NCBI GenBank assembly: GCA_910587775.1
Contig: CAJUNF010000035.1
Coordinates: 1 to 13,095 of the forward strand
From: an uncultured Bacilli bacterium
GTDB lineage: Bacteria; Bacillota_I; Bacilli_A; RF39; UBA660
Length of the DNA: 13,095 nucleotides
Reading direction: 5' to 3'
The notes below the pieces were generated by a model. The model was given only the letters and a program-made list of their open reading frames with translations, was not told the origin of the DNA and searched no databases. The position numbers were made by a program, and so were the translations under genes. Each line of letters opens with the position of its first letter. Position 1 is the first letter of the stretch. Positions 1 to 7,611 of the stretch are shown here, in pieces.

Positions 1-2205
1 GGACTTGTGCGTCGTTTAAATGGGAATTTAAAAGAAAATTATGTAAATCGTTTAAAATATGAACTAGATGTTATAAAAAAAATGGGATTTGATGATTATT
101 TTTTAATTGTTTATGATTATGTTCGTTTCGCTAAAAAAAATGGTATTTTAGTAGGACCAGGTAGAGGTAGTGCTGCAGGATCTTTAGTAAGCTATACTTT
201 AGGAATAACAGACGTTGATCCTATAAAATATAATCTTTTGTTTGAACGATTCTTAAATCCAGAACGAATAACCATGCCAGATATTGATATTGATTTTGAA
301 TACATAAGACGTGGAGAAGTAATAAAATATGTAAAAGAAAAATATGGATCAAACTGTGTTGCAGGAATAATGACATTTGGAACCCTTGGAAGTAAAATGG
401 TTTTAAGAGATATTGGAAAGTCTCTTGAATTAGATCAAACACTAATTAATAAATTTGTATCATATATTGATCCCAAAAAAACATTAAAGGAAAATTTAGA
501 AAATCCAGCTGTAAAATTTTATATTGAAAATAATAATGAAATAAAAAAATGGTATCATATTTCCTTAAATGTAGAAGGATTAAAGAGGCATATTTCTACC
601 CATGCGGCAGGCATCGTTATTTCCTCTGTAGCATTAGATGAAGTAATACCAATTTGTATAAATGCAGGTGAAACTTTAACAGGAGTCACTATGTCTTATT
701 TAGAAGATTTAGGACTATTAAAAATGGACTTTTTAGCTTTAAGAAATCTTACAATCATTCAAAATATATTGGATCTAATAAAACAGGATGGAAAAGAAGT
801 GATGGATTTAAATAAAATACCATTAGATGATAAAACTGTATTAGAGCTTTTTACCAAAGCAAATACCATAGGAATCTTTCAGTTTGAAAGTACAGGGATG
901 ACTCATTTTCTAGAAAAATTAAAGCCATCTTGTTTTGATGAGTTAGTAGCAGCATTAGCTTTATTTCGTCCAGGACCAATGGAGAATATAGATTTATTCA
1001 TACGAAGAAAAGAAGGAAAAGAACCAATTGAATACTTACACAAGGATTTGGAAAGTATTTTAAAAGAAACCTATGGTATCATCGTTTATCAAGAACAAAT
1101 TATGCAGATCTTATCTAAAATAGGTGGATTTACTTTTTCTCAAAGCGATAATATTAGAAGAGCTATGAGTAAAAAGAAAAAAGAAGTAATTGAAAATTTC
1201 CGTGTTGAATTTATAGAAGGATCTATAAAAAAAGGATATAAAAAAGAACTTGCAGTAAAAATATATGATTTAATTTTGAAATTTGCTAATTATGGTTTTA
1301 ATAAAGCACATTCTGTATCATATGCATTGATAGGATATCAAATGGCTTACTTAAAAGTAAAATACCCTATATATTATATAGCTAATCTTTTAAATATGAG
1401 TATCAATGCTGTAGATAAAACCAAAGAATATTTAATAGAAGCTAAAAAACAAAATTATGAAATATTACCTCCAAATATCAATGAAAGTCAAAAAGAATAT
1501 AAAATTAAAGAAAATAGTTTAATATTACCGTTTTCTGTAATAAAAAATTTAGGAAGTGAATCAGCGGATGCAATTATATTAGAGCGTGAAAAAAATGGAC
1601 CATATGTTGATTTTTTTGATTTTGTTGCAAGAACTTATAGTAAAAGTATAAATAAAAAAACTATTGAATGCTTAATCGATGCAGGAGCTTTTTATACATT
1701 TGAAAAATCTTATAATACGTTAAAAGAAAACATTGATTCTGCCATAAATTATGCTACACTAATAAATGACATAGACAACAGTCTTATGAAAAATATGAAT
1801 GAATTTCTAGTAATGAAACCAGCTTTAAAAAAAGTAGAAGAAAAAGAGATAGACGATCGCATAAGAGAATTTGAAACATTTGGATTTTATTTAAGTAATC
1901 ATCCTGCAAGTAGATATAACGATCAAAGTTTAACTAAAATAGAAAAAATACCAGCTTTTTTTGATAAATACATTAAATGTATAGTTATCATTGAAAGTAT
2001 TAAAAAACTAGAAACCAAAAAAAAGGAACCAATGGCTTTTGTTCATGCGAGTGATGAAACAGGAAGTGGCGATTTTGTGCTATTTCATAATGTTGTTTCG
2101 CTATTAAATAACCTAAACAAAAATGACTTAGTAATGATCGAAGGGCGTGTCACAAAACGATTTGATAAGTATCAAATTAACGTAACAAATATAATAAAAC
2201 AGTAA
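1..2205 (+). CDS. dnaE: DNA polymerase III alpha subunit, DnaE type (5'-truncated by the window edge)
   Basis: C-family DNA polymerase; in Bacillota DnaE extends RNA primers and assists PolC at the fork. The frame is open from base 1 and enters in mid-protein: the N-terminal PHP domain and first part of the core, roughly 300 codons by comparison with B. subtilis DnaE, lie outside the window. The GTG at 7 is therefore not a real start. Visible landmarks are GPGRGSAAGS (154-183), PDIDIDF with the two catalytic Asp codons at 280-282 and 286-288, the third catalytic Asp in KMDFLALRNLT (727-729), FRPGPME near 964-984, a helix-hairpin-helix region near 1600-1700, and a C-terminal OB-fold (about 1960-2200). 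No exonuclease domain is present, as expected for DnaE. The stop TAA is part of the polC ribosome binding site, and polC follows after 12 nt, so the two are probably co-transcribed. Identification is firm; the 5' boundary is unknown. Confidence 0.96.
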   Translation, partial: GLVRRLNGNLKENYVNRLKYELDVIKKMGFDDYFLIVYDYVRFAKKNGILVGPGRGSAAGSLVSYTLGITDVDPIKYNLLFERFLNPERITMPDIDIDFEYIRRGEVIKYVKEKYGSNCVAGIMTFGTLGSKMVLRDIGKSLELDQTLINKFVSYIDPKKTLKENLENPAVKFYIENNNEIKKWYHISLNVEGLKRHISTHAAGIVISSVALDEVIPICINAGETLTGVTMSYLEDLGLLKMDFLALRNLTIIQNILDLIKQDGKEVMDLNKIPLDDKTVLELFTKANTIGIFQFESTGMTHFLEKLKPSCFDELVAALALFRPGPMENIDLFIRRKEGKEPIEYLHKDLESILKETYGIIVYQEQIMQILSKIGGFTFSQSDNIRRAMSKKKKEVIENFRVEFIEGSIKKGYKKELAVKIYDLILKFANYGFNKAHSVSYALIGYQMAYLKVKYPIYYIANLLNMSINAVDKTKEYLIEAKKQNYEILPPNINESQKEYKIKENSLILPFSVIKNLGSESADAIILEREKNGPYVDFFDFVARTYSKSINKKTIECLIDAGAFYTFEKSYNTLKENIDSAINYATLINDIDNSLMKNMNEFLVMKPALKKVEEKEIDDRIREFETFGFYLSNHPASRYNDQSLTKIEKIPAFFDKYIKCIVIIESIKKLETKKKEPMAFVHASDETGSGDFVLFHNVVSLLNNLNKNDLVMIEGRVTKRFDKYQINVTNIIKQ

Positions 2206-2211
2206 GGAAGT
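2203..2211 (+). promoter_or_regulatory. polC ribosome binding site overlapping the dnaE stop codon
   Basis: TAAGGAAGT matches the anti-Shine-Dalgarno complement TAAGGAGGT at 8 of 9 bases and lies 6 nt before the polC ATG at 2218. Its first three bases are the dnaE stop codon, so ribosomes ending dnaE are delivered onto the polC start, which suggests translational coupling. Confidence 0.8.
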
Positions 2212-2217
2212 AGTATT

Positions 2218-5200
2218 ATGAATGAAGTAGAAAGATTTTTTCAAAGTATTAATTTTAATCATCCAGAATATATAGAAACTGCAAAGATTTTAAAAGTAAT
2301 ACTACTTAAGAAAAAAGAAATCTTTGAAGTTTATCTTCATTTTGACAAAATTTTACCAATTTCGATTTGTGAAGAATTATTTTCTTGCGCAAAAAAAGGG
2401 ATTTATGAATCATCTTTGTGTGAATTAAAAATAAGTTATGAAACAATTGATGATCAAGATATAAATGAATATGCTATTTCAATTAAAAATAAAATATTGG
2501 AAGAAAAGCCTTCACTGATTCATTTAAAAGATACGGGTGTTACAATAAATGATAAAGTGATAACTTTTGAAGTAACTTCCAAATTTGAAGAAATAGAAAT
2601 GCAAAAAATGGCAAAAAAAATTCAAGAAGATTTAAAAATGTATGGTCTGGGTAATTATGAAATTGAATGTTTTTTTAATAAAGAATTAAATGAAGAGGTA
2701 AAAAAAGAAATAGAAAACAGTAAGAGTAATGAAGCTCCAAAAGAAGTTATTCCTGAAAGAAAAGCAGGGGAACCTATTGTAGGAAGAAAAATAGAAGGAG
2801 AACCTACTGTTATCAATAATATTATGGGAGACCAAAAAAATGTAATTCTGGAAGTTTATGTTTTTGACAAAGAAGGAATGGAACGAGAAACGATTAATAT
2901 TCTAACTTTAAAAATTAGTGATAAAACAAATAGTATTTTAGCAAAAATATTTAAAAAGAAAAAAGAAGAATACAAAGTAGTTGATAAAGCTATAAAAGTT
3001 GGAAAATGGTATCGCATTCAAGGAAATATCGAATTTGATAATTTTGCAAAAGATTTAGTACTTGCTATTAGAAATATGGAAGAAATTCCATCAAAAGATG
3101 CAATAGTGCAAGACGATGAAGAAGAAAAAAGAGTCGAATTACATGCACATACTATGATGAGTGCTATGGATGGTGTAATTCCATTCGATGAAAAAAATCC
3201 AAATAATTTAGTACAGTATGCAATAAAACTAGGACATAAAGCTGTAGCAGTAACAGATCATAACTGTGTTCAAGCTTTTCCTTCACTTTATCATACTGTA
3301 AGATCATATAATAAGGGAAAAGAAGGAAATGAGCGCTTTAAAGTCTTATATGGCGTAGAATTAAATGTAGTAAATGATGACGTTGATGTAATTTTTAATC
3401 CTAAAGAATATAATTTACTTCAAGATACATTTGTTGTATTTGATACCGAAACAACAGGATTCTATGCTGGAGTAGATCAAATGATTGAAATCGGAGCAGT
3501 AAAAATTAAAAATGGAGAAATCATTGATCGCTTTGATGAACTAATTGATCCACATCGAAAGATTCCAAGTAAAATTACAGAACTAACATTTATAACAGAT
3601 GAAATGGTAAAAGGAAAAGATGATGAAGAAACTGTTACCAAAAGATTTTTAGACTGGGTCCAAGATTTACCAATGGTAGCTCACAATGCCAAGTTTGATA
3701 TTTCATTTATGAAAGCAGCAGTCCATAAATATGGATTAAAGAAATTTAACGCAACAGTAGTTGATACTATGAGTTTAGCAAGAATTTTAAACCCAGAATG
3801 GGCAAATCATAAATTACAAACTTTGACAAAAAAATATAACATTGAATGGGACGAAGAAAAACATCACCGTGCAGATTACGATGCTGAGGGAACAGCACTA
3901 GCATTTTATAAGATGAGTAAAATTTTATTTGATCGAAACATCGAAACTACAATGAGCCTTTATGAGTCAATTGATGTAGAATCTTTAGTGAAATTTTCTT
4001 ATCCTTTTCATGCAACTGTTATTGCTAAAAATAGAGAAGGATTAAAGAACCTATTTAAAATAATCTCCATTGCTAATACAAAATATTTATATAAAAATGA
4101 TCAACCAAAAATTCCTAGAAAAGAAATCGAAAATTTACGAACTGGATTATTAATTGGTAGTGGATGTATTAACGGAGAAATTTTTGAAGCAGCTATTACT
4201 AAAGATGATGAAGAATTAGTAAATATGATGAATTTTTATGATTATATAGAAGTTCAGCCAATGAGTGCTTGTATTCACTTAGTTGGAGAAAATAAAACCT
4301 TTAGTACAGAATTAGAATTGCAAAAAAATATCGAAAAAATTATTCGAGTTGCTTACTCAGCAGGAAAACCTGTGTGTGCAACAAGCGACGCCCATCACTT
4401 AACAAAAGAAGATAAAATATATCGTGAAATCATAGTAAATCAAAAATTCAATGGTCGGTTACACCCTTTAAATAGAAAAGGAATAAAAGTTCCAGATATG
4501 CATCTACTAACAACAAGAGAAATGCTAGAAGAGTTTTCTTTTCTAGAAGAAAGTGTTGCTAAAGAAATTGTAATTAGTAATCCAAATAAAATAGTTGATA
4601 TGGTAGAAGAAATAGAAGTTATTATTGAAACTGGAGGAATTCCTTTTGCCCCAATTATTGAAGATTCTCAAATGATTGTAACTAATATGGTTTATGATAA
4701 GGCAAAAGAATGGTATGGAGATCCACTTCCATTTCATATTGAAGAACGTATTGCACTAGAATTATATGGTGCAACATTTATAGAAGCTGTTAAAAAAAAT
4801 GTAGGAGAAAAAGAAGAAGAAATTTATGCTCACATGCATGATGTTGTCTTAAAAGGACCAAATGCTGTTCAAGAAGAAATTTATACAAGCCTAAAAAAAG
4901 AAAATCCAGATGAGTCAGACGAAGAATTACAAAAGAAAGCGAAAGGAAAAATGACAGCTATAATTGGAGCTAATTTCGATGTAATTTATTTAATTGCTCA
5001 AAAATTAGTAAAGCATTCTAATGACGATGGTTTTTTAGTAGGAAGCCGAGGTTCAGTTGGATCTTCTTTTGTAGCAAATTTAATGGGAATTACAGAAGTA
5101 AACTCATTAGCACCACATTATAGATGTCCAAAATGCAAAAGAAGTGAGTTTAATAATGATAAAGGAGAACCACTTGGAAATGAATACAAATGTGGTTATG

Positions 5201-6747
5201 ATTTACCAGATCGAAAATGTCCAAATTGTAATTTAAAAATGACAAAAGAAGGTCAAGATATTCCGTTCCAAACATTCTTAGGCTTTAATGCTGATAAGGT
5301 TCCAGATATTGATTTGAATTTTTCGGATTTAAATCAAGCTTCTGCGCATGAATATACAAAGGTATTATTTGGAGTTGACAATGTTTATCGTGCAGGAACA
5401 ATTGGTACTGTTGCAGAAAAAACAGCTTATGGTTATGTAAGAGGGTATTGTGAAGACAAAAATATCATAATGCGTAGTGTAGAAATTGAACGTCTTGCAA
5501 AAGGTTGCACAGGAGTAAAGCGAACAACTGGTCAACATCCTGGAGGAATAGTTGTAATTCCAGGTTATATGGAGGTTTTTGATTTTACGCCATTCCAATT
5601 CCCAGCAGAAGATCCAACAAGTGCATGGAGAACAACTCACTTTGACTATCATGCAATTGATGAATGTGTTTTGAAATTAGATATTCTAGGACATACAGAT
5701 CCAACTCAATTACGCATGATTCAAGATATTACAGGAGAAGATGTTAGAAATGTTCCATTAGATGATAAAGAAACAATGTCCATATTTACAAGTACTAAAG
5801 CACTTGGAGTAACACCAGAACAAATTATGTGTGAAACAGGTACATTAGGTGTGCCTGAATTTGGAACTCCATTTACAATACAATTAGTTAAAGATACAAA
5901 ACCGAAAACTTTTGCTGAATTAATTAAAATTTCTGGTCTTTCACACGGAACAGATGTATGGCTTGGAAATGCACAAGAATTGATTCAAAAAAATATTGTT
6001 CCATTTAGTAAAGTTATTGGATGTCGTGATGATATCATGGTCGAGCTTATGTATGGTGGACTAGAACCATTCAAAGCGTTTAAAATTATGGAATTTGTTC
6101 GTAAAGGAAAAGCTAGTAAAGACGCTGAAACTTGGAAAGGCTTTGTAGAAATTATGGAGCAAAACAAAATTCCAGATTGGTTTATTAAATCTTGTTTTAA
6201 AATAAAGTACATGTTCCCAAAAGCACATGCTGCTGCTTATGTAATGAGTGCATTTCGAATTGCTTGGTTTAAAGTTCATAAACCAGCTATCTATTATGCA
6301 ACATATTTTTCAACACGTTTTGAAGATTTTGATTTAGAAGTAATGATGAAAGGTTATGATGCAATTAGAGCTAAAATGATAGAAATTCAAAGCAAAGGTT
6401 ATGATGCGACTAATAAAGATCAAGCTGTATTAGAAACTTTAAAATTATCACTTGAAGCAACAGCGAGAGGATTCAAATTTGGGTCACTAGATATTAATAA
6501 GAGTGATGCAACTAATTTCCAAATTGATGAAAAAGATGAACACATATTAATTCCTCCATTTAAAACTTTAGATGGGTTAGGTGAAGCTGTAGCTAAAAAA
6601 ATTATTGAAGAGCGAAATATAAAACCTTTTTATAGTGTAGAAGATTTCCAAACAAGAGGAAAAGTAAATGCTACAACAATAGAAAAATTAAGAGCACTCG
6701 GTCTTTTTGAAGGAATGCCTGAAACAAGTCAATTAAGCTTATTCTAA
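2218..6747 (+). CDS. polC: DNA polymerase III PolC-type, proofreading replicative polymerase
   Basis: Main replicative polymerase of low-GC Gram-positives, combining synthesis and 3'-5' proofreading in one chain. The 1509 residues show in order: an N-terminal PolC domain (1-~180), an OB-fold (~189-300), the first half of a PHP domain (HAHT 309-312, VTDHN 345-349), an inserted DEDDh exonuclease (D409 and E411 in FDTETTG, D494, H550, D555, all intact), the second PHP half (SDAHH 723-727), then the polymerase core with GSRGSVGSS (942-950), a cysteine cluster (C970, C973, C992, C1001, C1004), catalytic D1030 and D1032 in PDIDLNF, and D1155 in KLDILGH. The protein ends in QLSLF, a beta-clamp binding pentapeptide. 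It is about 70 residues longer than B. subtilis PolC, mostly through an insertion at ~850-912. The start is supported by a strong ribosome binding site. It is downstream of dnaE and closed by a bidirectional terminator. Confidence 0.98.
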   Translation: MNEVERFFQSINFNHPEYIETAKILKVILLKKKEIFEVYLHFDKILPISICEELFSCAKKGIYESSLCELKISYETIDDQDINEYAISIKNKILEEKPSLIHLKDTGVTINDKVITFEVTSKFEEIEMQKMAKKIQEDLKMYGLGNYEIECFFNKELNEEVKKEIENSKSNEAPKEVIPERKAGEPIVGRKIEGEPTVINNIMGDQKNVILEVYVFDKEGMERETINILTLKISDKTNSILAKIFKKKKEEYKVVDKAIKVGKWYRIQGNIEFDNFAKDLVLAIRNMEEIPSKDAIVQDDEEEKRVELHAHTMMSAMDGVIPFDEKNPNNLVQYAIKLGHKAVAVTDHNCVQAFPSLYHTVRSYNKGKEGNERFKVLYGVELNVVNDDVDVIFNPKEYNLLQDTFVVFDTETTGFYAGVDQMIEIGAVKIKNGEIIDRFDELIDPHRKIPSKITELTFITDEMVKGKDDEETVTKRFLDWVQDLPMVAHNAKFDISFMKAAVHKYGLKKFNATVVDTMSLARILNPEWANHKLQTLTKKYNIEWDEEKHHRADYDAEGTALAFYKMSKILFDRNIETTMSLYESIDVESLVKFSYPFHATVIAKNREGLKNLFKIISIANTKYLYKNDQPKIPRKEIENLRTGLLIGSGCINGEIFEAAITKDDEELVNMMNFYDYIEVQPMSACIHLVGENKTFSTELELQKNIEKIIRVAYSAGKPVCATSDAHHLTKEDKIYREIIVNQKFNGRLHPLNRKGIKVPDMHLLTTREMLEEFSFLEESVAKEIVISNPNKIVDMVEEIEVIIETGGIPFAPIIEDSQMIVTNMVYDKAKEWYGDPLPFHIEERIALELYGATFIEAVKKNVGEKEEEIYAHMHDVVLKGPNAVQEEIYTSLKKENPDESDEELQKKAKGKMTAIIGANFDVIYLIAQKLVKHSNDDGFLVGSRGSVGSSFVANLMGITEVNSLAPHYRCPKCKRSEFNNDKGEPLGNEYKCGYDLPDRKCPNCNLKMTKEGQDIPFQTFLGFNADKVPDIDLNFSDLNQASAHEYTKVLFGVDNVYRAGTIGTVAEKTAYGYVRGYCEDKNIIMRSVEIERLAKGCTGVKRTTGQHPGGIVVIPGYMEVFDFTPFQFPAEDPTSAWRTTHFDYHAIDECVLKLDILGHTDPTQLRMIQDITGEDVRNVPLDDKETMSIFTSTKALGVTPEQIMCETGTLGVPEFGTPFTIQLVKDTKPKTFAELIKISGLSHGTDVWLGNAQELIQKNIVPFSKVIGCRDDIMVELMYGGLEPFKAFKIMEFVRKGKASKDAETWKGFVEIMEQNKIPDWFIKSCFKIKYMFPKAHAAAYVMSAFRIAWFKVHKPAIYYATYFSTRFEDFDLEVMMKGYDAIRAKMIEIQSKGYDATNKDQAVLETLKLSLEATARGFKFGSLDINKSDATNFQIDEKDEHILIPPFKTLDGLGEAVAKKIIEERNIKPFYSVEDFQTRGKVNATTIEKLRALGLFEGMPETSQLSLF

Positions 6748-6775
6748 AAAAGAAGTTCATTGTGAACTTCTTTTT
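6747..6775. terminator. Bidirectional intrinsic terminator between polC and the HD gene
   Basis: GAAGTTCA (6752-6759) pairs perfectly with TGAACTTC (6763-6770) around the loop TTG. Five A (6747-6751) and five T (6771-6775) extend the stem to 13 bp and give a U-run to transcripts from either strand. The hairpin starts inside the polC stop codon (6745-6747) and ends inside the stop codon of the convergent gene (6774-6776), so a single element serves both. Confidence 0.9.
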
Positions 6776-7523
6776 AGCTTACTAAAATTCTTTTACGTGC
6801 TCTATCGTCACTTTGTGGTAAAATGATGATTTTTTTATCTGGAACATACATGGCTTTGTTATAAGGTAAAATAAGATTTTGTTCGAAATTGCTATCTAAA
6901 TTAGAAAAATCATTTTCTTCATAAACTTGAATCAAATTCTCAATTTGTTGTTGAAAATATTGTATTGAAAAAATTACATTAGGATATCTTTGGTAAGCTT
7001 GTTGAAACAAATAGGGATAATAAGTATTTGTTTCCTTGACGTAGTCCATCATTTTTTCTTTAGTAAATGCACCTCTCATTGTAAAAAGATTATGAGAGCG
7101 GTCACTAAATTTATTTAAAGTTGCCCATATATCTTTACTAATACCATTATAATATAACATCATAGCTAAATTACGATCAGCATATTTTACTTTATATTGT
7201 TTCCAATTTAAAATGTTTGCGCTGTGCTTAATATCTTCATTAACATTTAAATCGCTTAAATCTGTTCCACAATCTTCTGGAACATCGTGAAGAAATGAAA
7301 CCGCTATGGCATTATCGTTTTCAATACCACTTAAAATTAAAAAATAAGCAACTGCCATAGGATGAGTAATATAAGGCAGACCATTTCCTTTTCTAAATTG
7401 TCCTTCATGGTGCACGATAGCATAATCTAGTGCTCGAAGTGCATTAACATATTTTTTCTTTTCACAATAATTTTTTAAAAATAAATACATTTCTTTTTCA
7501 TCATATAATAACTCTAAACTCAT
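6774..7523 (-). CDS. Stand-alone SpoT/Rel-type HD-domain protein, probable small alarmone or nucleotide hydrolase
   Basis: The 249-residue protein carries the hydrolase half of RelA/SpoT without any synthetase or TGS domain. Visible signature residues are H39-E-G-Q, R44-K45, PYITHP with H54, H79-D80 followed by E83-D84 (HDVPED), and D141-R-S-H-N145. In Rel enzymes these positions bind the metal ion and the guanosine nucleotide, so an active manganese-dependent 3'-pyrophosphohydrolase of (p)ppGpp or a similar nucleotide is likely; substrate is inference. Residues ~150-249 form a C-terminal extension that I do not recognise; the human Mesh1 type ends near 180 residues. No signal peptide or membrane segment is seen, so it should be cytosolic. 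The ATG at 7521-7523 has a good Shine-Dalgarno AGTGAGGT (complement of 7528-7535). It is convergent with polC and divergent from the LysR gene, which may regulate it. Confidence 0.8.
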   Translation of the reverse strand: MSLELLYDEKEMYLFLKNYCEKKKYVNALRALDYAIVHHEGQFRKGNGLPYITHPMAVAYFLILSGIENDNAIAVSFLHDVPEDCGTDLSDLNVNEDIKHSANILNWKQYKVKYADRNLAMMLYYNGISKDIWATLNKFSDRSHNLFTMRGAFTKEKMMDYVKETNTYYPYLFQQAYQRYPNVIFSIQYFQQQIENLIQVYEENDFSNLDSNFEQNLILPYNKAMYVPDKKIIILPQSDDRARKRILVS

Positions 7524-7539
7524 AATTACCTCACTTCTA

Positions 7540-7569
7540 TTGACAAGATATCATAAAAATAAATATAAT
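7540..7569 (+). promoter_or_regulatory. Consensus SigA-type promoter of the LysR gene
   Basis: TTGACA (7540-7545) and TATAAT (7564-7569) are exact -35 and -10 consensus hexamers with an 18-bp spacer. Transcription would begin near 7576, leaving a leader of about 35 nt with GGAGG at 7602-7606 before the ATG at 7612. Two perfect hexamers suggest high basal activity unless a repressor acts. Confidence 0.82.
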
Positions 7570-7584
7570 AAAAATATATAATTA

Positions 7585-7599
7585 TTATAAAAACTATAA
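7585..7599. promoter_or_regulatory. Candidate LysR-type operator (inverted repeat)
   Basis: TTATA (7585-7589) and TATAA (7595-7599) are perfect inverted repeats around 5 bp and contain the T-N11-A core (7586 to 7598) usual for LysR-family binding sites. It sits between the LysR gene's -10 and its ribosome binding site, fitting autorepression. In DNA this AT-rich such a dyad may arise by chance. Confidence 0.3.
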
Positions 7600-7611
7600 C
7601 TGGAGGTTATG

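Larger units (their letters stand above)
7524..7611. promoter_or_regulatory. Divergent control region between the HD gene and the LysR gene
   Basis: This 88-bp, nearly pure A/T stretch must carry the promoters of both divergent genes. The plus-strand promoter is clear and is listed separately. On the minus strand TATGAT (complement of 7550-7555) is a possible -10 for the HD gene, with a start near 7543 and a short leader containing AGTGAGGT, but I find no matching -35, so this second promoter is uncertain. If both are real they lie face to face and overlap, so that each would interfere with the other. Confidence 0.6.

Noticed and set aside
7..9. GTG as a start of a 732-residue DnaE
   Set aside because: The frame is open upstream to base 1, and the first residues already match the middle of DnaE, so the gene enters from outside the window.
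221..442. Minus-strand open frame within dnaE
   Set aside because: It is the reverse of the conserved catalytic region of dnaE, without a ribosome binding site or a recognisable product.
4543..6279. Minus-strand open frames within polC
   Set aside because: They are rich in Asn, Phe and Ser as expected for the reverse reading of an AT-rich gene, show no family resemblance, and lie across highly conserved polC domains.
6734..6780. Further extension of the terminator stem by AAGCT and AGCTT
   Set aside because: The arms are complementary, but several unpaired bases on the 5' side separate them from the perfect stem, so a contribution is doubtful.
7578..7585. ATAATTAT palindrome as an operator
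   Set aside because: In a stretch made almost only of A and T an 8-bp palindrome is expected by chance.
7609..7611. First of two tandem ATG codons as the LysR start
   Set aside because: It is only 2 nt from GGAGG, and the ATG at 7612 has better spacing and gives the family-typical N-terminus.
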